A stretch of DNA of 5,669 bases from an uncultured Clostridia bacterium (lineage in GTDB: Bacteria; Bacillota; Clostridia; UBA1381), in NCBI GenBank assembly GCA_944391265.1, contig CALXSX010000079.1:1-5669 (forward strand). Direction: 5' to 3'. The translations under genes were made by a program, and so were the position numbers. Positions 1-5,669 of this stretch are shown here, one piece after another. Under the pieces are notes generated by a model. It saw only the letters and a list, made by a program, of their open reading frames with translations. It ran no database searches and had not been told where the DNA came from. Position 1 is the stretch's first letter, and each line of letters begins with the position of its first letter.

Positions 1-10
1 GTGCTGTAAA

Positions 11-51
11 AAGCCGCTGCCTGCAATAGGTTACAGGCAGCGGCTTATTTT
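11..51. terminator. Bidirectional rho-independent terminator downstream of melA
   Basis: A perfect 13 bp GC-rich stem (11-23 pairing with 34-46) encloses a 10-base loop. On the minus strand the stem runs into a five-T tract (positions 12-8), suited to ending the melA transcript, whose stop codon is only 6 bases from the stem. On the plus strand the stem is followed by TTA and six Ts, so it could also stop a gene entering from the left edge. The structure is seen directly; bidirectional use is inferred. Confidence 0.9.
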
Positions 52-1374
52 TTACTTAAATTCGGGAAGCCAGTCCCCGTGAGCAGCAATAAGATCATCG
101 CACATGCTAACTATGTCATCTATGGAGAGCTCTGCCGCGGTGTGTGGGTCTAACATGGCGGCTTGGTATATATAATCTTTTCTGCGGGTTTTTGCCGCTT
201 CGATTGTCAGAAGCTGCGTATTGATATTCGTCATATTCATAGCTGCAAGCTGAACGGGTAAACGGCCTATGTTCGTCGGGTGAATTCCCGTGCCGTCAGT
301 ATAGCAGGGAACCTCAACGCATGCATCTTTCGGAAGATTTTCTATATAGCCGTTATTGATTACATTTCCGCCGATTTTGTACGGAGTGTCCGTGATGATA
401 GAATTTAATATGTATGACAAATATTCCTTTGAATGGGTATGCTCTATTTTGTGACTTGACAGGATTTCATCTTTTCGTTCTTTCCATTTGGATATTTGGT
501 CTACACAGCGTCTCGGATATTCGTCAAGCGGGATATTGTATTTTTCTATCAGTTCCGGATATTTTGATTTTATGAAAAAGGGATTATATTCCGCGTTATG
601 CTCACTCGATTCAGTGCAGTAATATCCAAGCCTTTTTATATATTCAAACCTTACCATATCACTATGCTTTTCAAAGGCATTTTTCTTTGCCGCACGTCGT
701 CTTATTTCCGGATACAGGTCAACTCCGTTTTTGTCTCTTATTTCAAGAAGCCATCCCATATGGTTTATGCCTGCAATAAGTTCCTGCCTTCCATCAAGAG
801 AGTCCTCCATGCCAAGACTTTTCAATAAAGTCTCCGAGCATACCTGAACGCTGTGGCAAAGACCGATTGTCTTAATTTTTGTAAAGCGCTGCATATATCC
901 TGTTATTATTGCCATGGGATTTACATAATTTAAAAGATATGCATCTGGGCAAACTTCCTGCATATCCTCGGCAAGACTTTCAAAAACAGGAATCGTTCGG
1001 AGAGCTCTGAAAATTCCGCCTATACCAAGAGTGTCACCGATGGTTTGGCGAAGGCCGTACTTTTTAGGTATTTCAAAATCTGTCACCGTACATGGCTCAT
1101 AGCCTCCTACCTGAAGCGTTGTTATAACAAAGCTGGAATCCTTGAGGGCATCTTTTCTTTGAGAAACTCCAAGATATTTTTTTACCTTTGCCCTGCTGCC
1201 GTTTATGGTTTTGTTCATTGCATCAACCATAATAAAAGATTCTTCGAGACGCTCGCTGTCGATGTCATAAAGAGATATTTCCATGTCTTTCAAAGATTCG
1301 GTAAGCATGCAGTCACCGAGTACGTTTTTTGTAAAAACCGTGCTGCCTGCACCGATTATCGTTATTTTTATCAT
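52..1374 (-). CDS. melA: Alpha-galactosidase MelA, glycoside hydrolase family 4
   Basis: This is a cytoplasmic enzyme that hydrolyses alpha-galactosides such as melibiose and raffinose-type sugars. GH4 enzymes use NAD+ and a divalent metal (usually Mn2+) in a redox-elimination mechanism. The 440-residue protein has an N-terminal Rossmann nucleotide-binding motif (IGAGST, residues 7-12) and YDID at 36-39. NYVNPMA lies at 149-155, the metal-binding Cys173-His174 in GLCHSVQ, and His205 in GINHM. TESSEHNAEYNPFF (254-267) and the C-terminal DPHTAAELS (409-417) closely resemble Bacillus subtilis MelA as I remember it. Length is normal for the family. The frame also permits a GTG start at 1383, but that codon overlaps the ribosome-binding site: AAGGGAG sits 8 bases before the ATG at 1374, and MIKITIIGAGST matches family N-termini. 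The gene is divergent from an AraC regulator and no transporter lies in the window. A related GH4 specificity (alpha-glucosidase or galacturonidase) is possible but less likely. Confidence 0.92.
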   Translation of the reverse strand: MIKITIIGAGSTVFTKNVLGDCMLTESLKDMEISLYDIDSERLEESFIMVDAMNKTINGSRAKVKKYLGVSQRKDALKDSSFVITTLQVGGYEPCTVTDFEIPKKYGLRQTIGDTLGIGGIFRALRTIPVFESLAEDMQEVCPDAYLLNYVNPMAIITGYMQRFTKIKTIGLCHSVQVCSETLLKSLGMEDSLDGRQELIAGINHMGWLLEIRDKNGVDLYPEIRRRAAKKNAFEKHSDMVRFEYIKRLGYYCTESSEHNAEYNPFFIKSKYPELIEKYNIPLDEYPRRCVDQISKWKERKDEILSSHKIEHTHSKEYLSYILNSIITDTPYKIGGNVINNGYIENLPKDACVEVPCYTDGTGIHPTNIGRLPVQLAAMNMTNINTQLLTIEAAKTRRKDYIYQAAMLDPHTAAELSIDDIVSMCDDLIAAHGDWLPEFK

Positions 1375-1400
1375 TTTGGTCACTCCCTTAATTTTTTTCT

Positions 1401-1429
1401 ATTTTATTATATTTTATGTTGATTGTCAA
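1401..1429 (-). promoter_or_regulatory. Sigma-A-type promoter of melA
   Basis: Read on the minus strand, a consensus -35 TTGACA (1429-1424) is followed by a 17 bp spacer and a -10 TAAAAT (1406-1401), five of six matches to TATAAT. The predicted transcript starts around 1394 and gives a short leader of about 20 bases before the melA ATG at 1374. Its -35 box directly abuts that of the opposite promoter. Confidence 0.8.
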
Positions 1430-1435
1430 TTGATT
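1419..1435. promoter_or_regulatory. Candidate regulator site: TTGATT direct repeat between the divergent promoters
   Basis: TTGATT occurs at 1419-1424 and again at 1430-1435, an 11 bp period of about one helical turn. The second copy is the -35 of the AraC-gene promoter and the first touches the melA -35. AraC-family proteins commonly bind direct repeats near -35 boxes, so this is a plausible operator. The motif is short and the region AT-rich, so chance is quite possible. Confidence 0.3.
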
Positions 1436-1459
1436 TTTGTAAGGGAAATATGTTATAAT
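1430..1459 (+). promoter_or_regulatory. Sigma-A-type extended -10 promoter of the AraC-family gene
   Basis: A perfect -10 TATAAT (1454-1459) preceded by TG one base upstream (an extended -10, 1451-1452) lies 18 bp downstream of TTGATT (1430-1435), a four-of-six match to the -35 consensus. The transcript would start near 1466, just upstream of the ribosome-binding site at 1468-1475. Confidence 0.75.
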
Positions 1460-1484
1460 GTCAGGCGAGGGGAGGAAGATGATA

Positions 1485-1595
1485 ATGGAAATTTATGCTG
1501 GTAGAACCGGTTTTACGGATTTAAATGCAGTCAGCGCCGGAGCTCAGGTATGCCCGCCGGCTCATGCTTACGGGCCGGCGGTAAGGGAATATTAG
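1485..1595 (+). other. 5' part of the AraC-family gene, ending at an in-frame TAG (codon 37)
   Basis: An ATG at 1485 stands 9 bases after a strong ribosome-binding site (AGGGGAGG, 1468-1475) and downstream of a good promoter. It opens 36 codons, ending GPAVREY, before TAG at 1593-1595. The frame is the same as that of the downstream regulator. The peptide resembles the start of the AraC-family sugar-sensing domain, where relatives typically read like GPAVRDHYLIHYVLSG (family knowledge from memory). The TAG sits exactly where the second tyrosine before LIHY would be. The simplest reading is that this is the true N-terminus of the regulator and that a Tyr codon has become amber. A second in-frame ATG at 1479 lies too close to the ribosome-binding site. 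A sequencing error, or a genuine short leader peptide, cannot be excluded. Confidence 0.75.
1554..1581 (+). other. GC-rich hairpin just upstream of the amber codon
   Basis: An 8 bp perfect inverted repeat (CCGCCGGC at 1554-1561, GCCGGCGG at 1574-1581) has a 12-base loop. It lies inside the regulator's first 36 codons, and AAGGGA and TAG-TTG follow at once. There is no T tract, so it is not a typical terminator. It may be only a by-product of proline- and alanine-rich codons, or it may influence translation at the interrupted site. Confidence 0.4.
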
Positions 1596-2267
1596 TTGAT
1601 TCACTACGTTCTCTCGGGCACAGGGGATTTGGTAAAGGACGGAGCAGAGGACAGAATATATAAAAATGAAGGCTTTTTAATAAAACCGGATGAGGTTAAT
1701 TACTATAGGGCAGACGATAATGATCCATGGACATATGTCTGGATAGGTTTTAACGGAGCCGAGTCAGAAAACCTTTTACAGCATTCTGAAATAGGTTCCA
1801 TAAGCCCTGTTTTTCATTGTGATGAGTGCAGGTGGATTTTTGAAAAGATTGAAAACAGTGCGTATATTGAACAGGGCAGGGAGCTGTATTTGCTTTCTTT
1901 GCTGTATGCGTTTTTTTCCGAGACGTCAAAGCATAGCATAGTGACAGACAGTTCGTATGCTGCAAAGGCGAGAGATATGATAAAGGTAAACCTTGATAAG
2001 GATATTAAGGTTTCTGATATTTCGCAGACACTCGGACTGGACAGAAGATATTTCTGCAGCCTATTCAAGGAGAAATATGGTATTTCCCCGCAGAGCTTTA
2101 TAATAAAAGAAAAAATAAACAGAGCAATGGCGCTGCTTGAAAGCACAGGTATTTCCGTTGGTGAGGTGGCTCGTTCCGTAGGATACACGGATCAGTTTGC
2201 GTTTTCAAAAATATTTAAAAAGTATGCCGGTACTTCACCGATAAATTATCGAAGAAAGAAATTATAA
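1596..2267 (+). CDS. AraC-family transcriptional regulator, portion after an in-frame amber codon
   Basis: The open frame encodes 223 residues with the usual AraC/XylS layout. The remainder of an N-terminal cupin-like sensor (IHYVLSGTG at 2-10, GFLIKPDEVNYYRA at 26-39, DPWTYVWIGFNG at 43-54) is followed by a linker and a C-terminal double helix-turn-helix. The first helix-turn-helix spans about 137-160 (DISQTLGLDRRYFCSLFKEKYG) and the second about 185-220 (VARSVGYTDQFAFSKIFKKYAGTSPINYRR). It is divergent from melA and probably controls it in response to an alpha-galactoside; that target is inferred. The gene truly appears to begin at 1485, making about 260 codons with TAG as codon 37. As written, translation would need readthrough or re-initiation at the TTG directly after the stop, which has AAGGGA (1583-1588) 7 bases upstream. 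A product starting at TTG would lack the first sensor strands, so it may be a young pseudogene, a re-initiated protein, or an intact gene with a base-call error. Confidence 0.85.
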   Translation: MIHYVLSGTGDLVKDGAEDRIYKNEGFLIKPDEVNYYRADDNDPWTYVWIGFNGAESENLLQHSEIGSISPVFHCDECRWIFEKIENSAYIEQGRELYLLSLLYAFFSETSKHSIVTDSSYAAKARDMIKVNLDKDIKVSDISQTLGLDRRYFCSLFKEKYGISPQSFIIKEKINRAMALLESTGISVGEVARSVGYTDQFAFSKIFKKYAGTSPINYRRKKL

Positions 2268-2272
2268 AAATA

Positions 2273-3127
2273 CTATCTGCAGAGAAGCTTTTGAATAAAC
2301 TGCGCGGTTGAATATTCTCCGGACCTGTTGAGACGTTTAAGACGGAAAAGACAGTCCGGAGATTTTGTTATAAAATTCATGCCCTCTTCGCATGACAGGC
2401 TCGCAAGGAAGCCCATATCTTTTATTATCTGTACGGAGCTGTCGCTTATTTTACCGAATGGATACGTATAGGCTGACGGATATTTCCCCGTTATGGAGAA
2501 AAGGAGCTCCTGTGTACGTGTTAGGTCAGCTGTCAGGCGGTTTCTGTACGACTCGTCCGATTCGCCTTTTAATTTCATGCTCGCTGTTTTTGTGCTGTCT
2601 ATCGTATGAAGATCATACGAATGATTCTGAAATTCAACAAGCCCCGAATTGTTTAGCTCCGCTATATCAGAGCGCCGCAGACAGCTGTACAGGGGATTGG
2701 TTTCCCCGGATTTAGTATAAAGATCTGTATAGCTTCCGACTACAGAAATTACTATTGGTATATTTTTTTCTTTTATTATGGGATAAATATATGAGTAGTT
2801 ATTATAAAAGCCATCGTCGAACGTCAGCATCACAGGTTTTTCCGGCAGCGGAAGATCGTTATAAACATAATCTGTCAGCGCTTTTACAGTAATAGGCGTG
2901 TATCCTTCATTTAAAAGCGCGTCAACATCGCTTTCAAACTGCTCCGGAGTTATTATGTAGCTGCTTTTTTTTGAATTATCAGCCAATACGCTGTGATACA
3001 TAGCTATCGGCAGAGGAATCCCTTCTTTTTTTGCAGCGGCAAATGCCGTTACAAGCGCGGCTGCAAAAATTAAGATTGCCGGTATGATTAAACGGTTTAA
3101 TTTTATCGTGAATATACGCATTTTCAA
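2273..3127 (-). CDS. Membrane-anchored polysaccharide deacetylase (NodB-homology, carbohydrate esterase 4 type)
   Basis: The 284-residue protein starts with a basic N-terminus and a hydrophobic segment (about 12-32) that should act as a signal anchor, placing the enzyme outside the membrane. MYHSV (43-47) is typical of extracellular deacetylases of this group. The catalytic motifs are visible: TFDDG (102-106, with the base and metal Asp pair at 104-105), the metal-binding H-x4-H of HSYDLH (169-174), and TYPFG (221-225) as motif 3. The family removes N-acetyl groups from peptidoglycan or other amino-sugar polymers; the exact substrate cannot be told. A TTG start at 3127 is preferred because AAAGG lies 6 bases upstream of it; the ATG at 3121 (two residues shorter) would be 12 bases away. 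The stop is TAG. The gene converges on the regulator and is divergent from sleB, so a role in the spore envelope is possible but rests on position only. The MYHSV segment argues against a PdaA orthologue. Confidence 0.87.
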   Translation of the reverse strand: MKMRIFTIKLNRLIIPAILIFAAALVTAFAAAKKEGIPLPIAMYHSVLADNSKKSSYIITPEQFESDVDALLNEGYTPITVKALTDYVYNDLPLPEKPVMLTFDDGFYNNYSYIYPIIKEKNIPIVISVVGSYTDLYTKSGETNPLYSCLRRSDIAELNNSGLVEFQNHSYDLHTIDSTKTASMKLKGESDESYRNRLTADLTRTQELLFSITGKYPSAYTYPFGKISDSSVQIIKDMGFLASLSCEEGMNFITKSPDCLFRLKRLNRSGEYSTAQFIQKLLCR

Positions 3128-3231
3128 ATCTTGCCTTTCATTTTAATTTGCTATTATATATTATTTTTTACGATTTATTATTATGCTCAATACATAATTT
3201 TCCCGCTGTATGAAAAAATAAATTTGACTAA

Positions 3232-3261
3232 ACGCCGTATACGCCCAAACAAGTACGGCGT
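3232..3261. repeat. Perfect 8 bp inverted repeat in the deacetylase-sleB divergent spacer
   Basis: ACGCCGTA (3232-3239) is repeated inverted as TACGGCGT (3254-3261), with 14 bases between and arm centres 22 bp apart, two helical turns. It sits 37 bases upstream of the sleB start in an otherwise AT-rich 171 bp spacer. It could be an operator for a dimeric regulator or a hairpin in the sleB leader. It lacks a T tract directly after either side, so a terminator is unlikely. I found no convincing sigma-A or sigma-G promoter in this spacer. Confidence 0.5.
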
Positions 3262-3298
3262 AATACATTTAAAATATGGGCAGAAAGGCTATGTTAAT

Positions 3299-3745
3299 AT
3301 GAAGAAAAAAATCTTATGTATGTTAATGACGGTTGTGGTTGCAGTAACTGTAGTATTGTACGAGCCGACCGTTAAAACGGCCGGTACGGCGTCAGACAGC
3401 CAGCTTCTTGCACGTGCTGTAAACGGTGAGGCAAGGGGTGAGCCGTATGAAGGACAGGTGGCTGTTGCGGCAGTTATATTAAACAGGGTACGCCACCCAT
3501 CATTCCCGAACACAATTGCAGGGGTTATTTATCAGCCGGGAGCATTTACAGCAGTGTCTGACGGCCAGATAAACGTACCGATTGACCCAAACTCAACAGT
3601 TTACAAAGCATGTCAGGACGCTTTGAATGGATGGGACCCATCGGGTGGAGCAATATATTACTTTAATCCGGATACGGCTACTAACGCGTGGATATGGTCA
3701 AGACCGCTTGTTAAGGTAATAGGAAAACACAGATTTTGTAAGTGA
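3299..3745 (+). CDS. sleB: Spore cortex-lytic enzyme SleB, catalytic domain only
   Basis: SleB degrades the spore cortex peptidoglycan during germination. The 148-residue product has a basic start and hydrophobic stretch (about 2-20), which is an export signal, and then almost nothing but the SleB/CwlJ hydrolase domain (Hydrolase_2, about residues 34-148). The core LARAVNGEARGEPYEGQVAVAAVILNRV motif carries the expected catalytic glutamate at 44. PNTIAGVIYQPGAFTAVSDGQ (70-90), GWDPSGGAIYYFNPDTATNAWIWSRP and IGKHRF complete the family pattern. Bacillus SleB is about twice as long because of an N-terminal peptidoglycan-binding domain, absent here. The ATG at 3299 is chosen over an upstream in-frame TTG at 3131 because AGAAAGG lies 10 bases before it and the signal peptide begins there. 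ypeB follows after 12 bases, so the two are co-transcribed; in Bacillus this operon is expressed in the forespore under sigma-G. Confidence 0.93.
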   Translation: MKKKILCMLMTVVVAVTVVLYEPTVKTAGTASDSQLLARAVNGEARGEPYEGQVAVAAVILNRVRHPSFPNTIAGVIYQPGAFTAVSDGQINVPIDPNSTVYKACQDALNGWDPSGGAIYYFNPDTATNAWIWSRPLVKVIGKHRFCK

Positions 3746-3757
3746 GGAGGGACGGCA

Positions 3758-5098
3758 ATGATAGACAAAAACAAGGTTCATGCAATAATATATTCTATAC
3801 TGGGAGTTTTGTTATTAACGGTTTCGATTACGGCAATATACCAGTATAATGAGAGCAAAAAGTTAAAGCTTCAGGTGGACAATCAGTACGCAAAGGCTTT
3901 TTACGAAATGACCGATTACGTAGGAGAAATAGAAACAGGTCTGCGCAAGGGTATGCTTGCATCGTCTCCTGCACAGCTTGCATCGATATCCGGCGATATA
4001 TACAGGCTGTCAACCTCAGCAAAATCGTGTCTTGGAGAGCTCCCAATAACGGATGTTCAGCTTGACAACACGTCAAGATTTCTTTCTCAGGTGGGAGATT
4101 ACACGTATGTGCTCGCACAGAATGCGATAAACGGGACAGAGATTTCGGCTGAGCAGTACGAGGACATTGAAGCGCTGACAGAATATGCAACAACACTGAC
4201 CACATCTCTTAACAAGATAAGAGAGGGCATATCAAACGGCGATATCACTTTTACATCAGGAGGGGGCATCAACACTGTAAGCGCGGCAGGAGATATACTG
4301 TCAGACCTTGAAAACGTGGAGAAATCGTTTCAGGAATATCCTTCGCTGATTTATGACGGGCCTTTTTCAGAGCATATAGAAAACAGGGAGTCTCCTATGC
4401 TTGCTGACGCACAGGAGGTGTCTCTCGAAAGAGCAAGAGAGATTGCAGCAGAATTTCTGGAGGTTGATGTATCTTCTCTTGTTTTTGAAAGCGATACACA
4501 AAACAGCGCCATTGACGCTTACAATTTTTACACTGACGGAGATATAAGGAGTGCCATTTCTATATCGAAAAAAGGCGGCTGCGTAATATACTTTCTGAAA
4601 ACAAGAAACGTGGAGCGTGAAAATCTCGATTTTAATGCGGCAATAAAGTGCGGCACTGATTTTTTAAACAGCAAGGGATATTATGCTCTGGAAAATAATT
4701 ATTACGATAAAGCGTATAACATCGCAACTGTCAATTATGCATTTGTCCAGGACGGTGTTACGTGCTATTCTGACCTTATAAAGGTAAAGATAGCTCTTGA
4801 CAACGGCGAGATACTAGGCATGGAAGCAAACGGATACCTTATGAATCACAGAAAGCGTGATTTGCCTGTTCCAAAAGCATCAAAAGAGAGTGCTGTATCA
4901 AGACTCAGCAAGCACCTTGAGCTTGAGTATTCCGAGATGGCACTGATACCAAAGGATAGCCTTGAGGAGGTTCTTTGCTATGAATTTCACGGGACATTTG
5001 CAGGAAAAAATTTCATAATATATATAAATGCCGATAATTTAAGAGAAGAAAAAATCTTGATGCTGATAGAATCGGAAAACGGGGTTCTAACAGTGTAA
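3758..5098 (+). CDS. ypeB: Germination protein YpeB, partner of SleB
   Basis: YpeB is the inner-membrane spore protein needed for SleB to accumulate and be correctly placed in the dormant spore. The 446-residue product has one N-terminal membrane segment (about 9-28). A helical region of about 30-195 includes LPITDVQLDNTSRFLSQVGDYTYVLAQNAING, closely like the LPLT and GDFSY segments of Bacillus YpeB as remembered. YDGPFSEHIENRES (199-212) is a family hallmark, and the C-terminal half (about 220-446) consists of PepSY-type repeats, which in Bacillus are released by proteolysis during germination. Length is normal for the family. The ATG has an excellent ribosome-binding site (GAGGAGGG at 3744-3751) overlapping the sleB stop, which indicates translational linkage with sleB. 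Identification rests on motifs, length and gene order together. Confidence 0.93.
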   Translation: MIDKNKVHAIIYSILGVLLLTVSITAIYQYNESKKLKLQVDNQYAKAFYEMTDYVGEIETGLRKGMLASSPAQLASISGDIYRLSTSAKSCLGELPITDVQLDNTSRFLSQVGDYTYVLAQNAINGTEISAEQYEDIEALTEYATTLTTSLNKIREGISNGDITFTSGGGINTVSAAGDILSDLENVEKSFQEYPSLIYDGPFSEHIENRESPMLADAQEVSLERAREIAAEFLEVDVSSLVFESDTQNSAIDAYNFYTDGDIRSAISISKKGGCVIYFLKTRNVERENLDFNAAIKCGTDFLNSKGYYALENNYYDKAYNIATVNYAFVQDGVTCYSDLIKVKIALDNGEILGMEANGYLMNHRKRDLPVPKASKESAVSRLSKHLELEYSEMALIPKDSLEEVLCYEFHGTFAGKNFIIYINADNLREEKILMLIESENGVLTV

Positions 5099-5138
5099 CT
5101 TTTGCGGAGCGTCCTGCATAATTTAATATCAGTACACC

Positions 5139-5174
5139 GGGCGGCGGATCGGTACGCCGCCCTCCGTTGTTTTG
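5139..5174 (+). terminator. Probable terminator of the sleB-ypeB operon
   Basis: A perfect 8 bp all-GC stem (GGGCGGCG at 5139-5146, CGCCGCCC at 5155-5162) with an 8-base loop starts about 40 bases after the ypeB stop. It is followed by a T-rich but interrupted tract (TCCGTTGTTTT). The stem is strong and the tail is weaker than ideal, so some readthrough into the asparagine synthetase gene is possible. Confidence 0.65.
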
Positions 5175-5206
5175 AGTATTATGCGGAAAGGCAGTGATTT
5201 ACAGCT

Positions 5207-5669
5207 ATGTGCGGTATCGCGGGATATATAAATTTTAATGATAATTATGTAAGAGACAGGGAAAAGCATAAGCATACAGTCGGTGCGATGATAAAAACCC
5301 TTTATCACCGAGGCCCTGACAGCAGCGGTGAATGGATAGGCGATCATGCGGCTCTCGGACATTCAAGGCTTGCTGTTATAGATGTTGAAGGCGGCAGACA
5401 GCCGATGGAGAAAACAGTTGCCGGTTACCAGTTTGTGATAACATATAACGGCGAGCTGTACAATACACGCGAGCTTAAAAATGAGCTCCTGAAATACGGG
5501 TACTATTTCAGTACACAGTCTGATACTGAGGTGCTTTTGTATACATACATACATTTTGGTACAAAATGCGCCGAGAAGCTGAACGGAATATACTCGTTTT
5601 GCATTTGGGATTCTATGCGCCAGCGAGCATTTTTATGCCGGGACAGATTTGGAGTTAAACCGTTGTTTT
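5207..5669 (+). CDS. asnB: Asparagine synthetase (glutamine-hydrolysing), 5' part, cut by the window end
   Basis: The first 154 codons of an asparagine synthetase B-type gene lie at the right edge, with the 3' part outside the window. The enzyme makes asparagine from aspartate, ATP and glutamine. The visible part is the N-terminal class II glutaminase domain. It has the nucleophile Cys2 exposed after removal of Met1 (MCGIAGYI), HRGPDSSG (34-41), GHSRLAVIDVEGGRQPM (51-67, with the substrate-binding Arg54), YNGELYN (80-86), SDTEV (105-109, Asp106), LNGIYSFCIWD (125-135) and RDRFGVKPLF (145-154). The start is fixed by the required Cys2 and by an in-frame TGA at 5195. The ribosome-binding site is poor: AAAGG lies 15 bases upstream. 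No clear -35 and -10 pair precedes it. The ATP-dependent synthetase domain is off the window, so another class II amidotransferase of the AsnB group (asnO-like, or a surface-glycan AsnB homologue) cannot be excluded. Confidence 0.9.
   Translation, partial: MCGIAGYINFNDNYVRDREKHKHTVGAMIKTLYHRGPDSSGEWIGDHAALGHSRLAVIDVEGGRQPMEKTVAGYQFVITYNGELYNTRELKNELLKYGYYFSTQSDTEVLLYTYIHFGTKCAEKLNGIYSFCIWDSMRQRAFLCRDRFGVKPLF

Noticed and set aside
1..9. GTG CTG TAA at the left edge could be the last codons of a plus-strand gene ending at the shared terminator
   Set aside because: Nine bases cannot support a gene; the bidirectional terminator makes it plausible but nothing can be shown.
598..828. Plus-strand open frame of 76 codons inside melA, and a similar one at 1045-1422
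   Set aside because: They lie antisense to conserved melA sequence, have no ribosome-binding site and show no recognisable domain.
1593..1595. TAG as pyrrolysine or general stop-codon reassignment
   Set aside because: The deacetylase in this window uses TAG as its terminal stop, and no pyl genes or suppressor tRNA are visible; one internal TAG is not enough.
3192..3242. Possible sigma-G-like promoter boxes (CATAATT near 3192, TGAAAA at 3211, CGTATAC at 3236) before sleB
   Set aside because: No pair matches both boxes with correct spacing, although sigma-G control would be expected from the Bacillus operon.
3131..3298. Upstream extension of the sleB frame from a TTG at 3131
   Set aside because: The added residues resemble translated AT-rich spacer, and the signal peptide and ribosome-binding site place the start at 3299.
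3828..4205. Minus-strand open frame of 125 codons within ypeB
   Set aside because: It overlaps clearly conserved ypeB coding sequence and has no family features of its own.
5129..5554. Two minus-strand open frames at the right end
   Set aside because: They are antisense to the asparagine synthetase glutaminase domain, whose motifs are unmistakable.

Overview
The window looks like the chromosome of an endospore-forming Firmicute, most likely an anaerobic, Clostridia-type bacterium. The strongest evidence is an adjacent sleB-ypeB pair, the spore-cortex germination lysis unit that is confined to spore formers. A GH4 alpha-galactosidase and an AraC-type sugar regulator suggest growth on plant galactosides, as in gut clostridia. 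No species can be named from the sequence alone.

Layout. Positions 11-46 are a strong, probably bidirectional terminator. Positions 52-1374 (minus strand) encode a complete MelA-type GH4 alpha-galactosidase. A compact divergent promoter region (about 1401-1459) follows, with the two -35 boxes abutting. Next comes a plus-strand AraC-family regulator gene, whose reading frame starts at 1485 and is cut by an in-frame TAG at 1593-1595. Translation could resume at a TTG directly after that stop, and the frame is open to 2267. A polysaccharide deacetylase (2273-3127, minus) converges on it with a 5 bp gap. A 171 bp divergent spacer with a perfect inverted repeat leads to sleB (3299-3745, plus), a catalytic-domain-only cortex hydrolase, and ypeB (3758-5098, plus), which form a tight operon. 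A hairpin terminator (5139-5174) separates them from the 5' part of an asparagine synthetase gene (5207 to the window end, plus).

How the genes may work together. The AraC regulator and melA form a divergent sugar-response module, with the regulator inferred to control melA. SleB and YpeB are the cortex-lytic pair, with YpeB needed for SleB stability and localisation. The membrane-anchored deacetylase may act on peptidoglycan or another cell-surface glycan, but its sporulation role is only suggested by position. The asparagine synthetase appears to be a separate unit.

The most unusual observation is the amber codon inside the regulator, at a position where relatives (from memory of the family) carry tyrosine. 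It lies just after a GC-rich hairpin and an AAGGGA motif well spaced for re-initiation at the adjoining TTG. I see no clear evidence of a wholly new system. The rest is a coherent set of recognisable genes.
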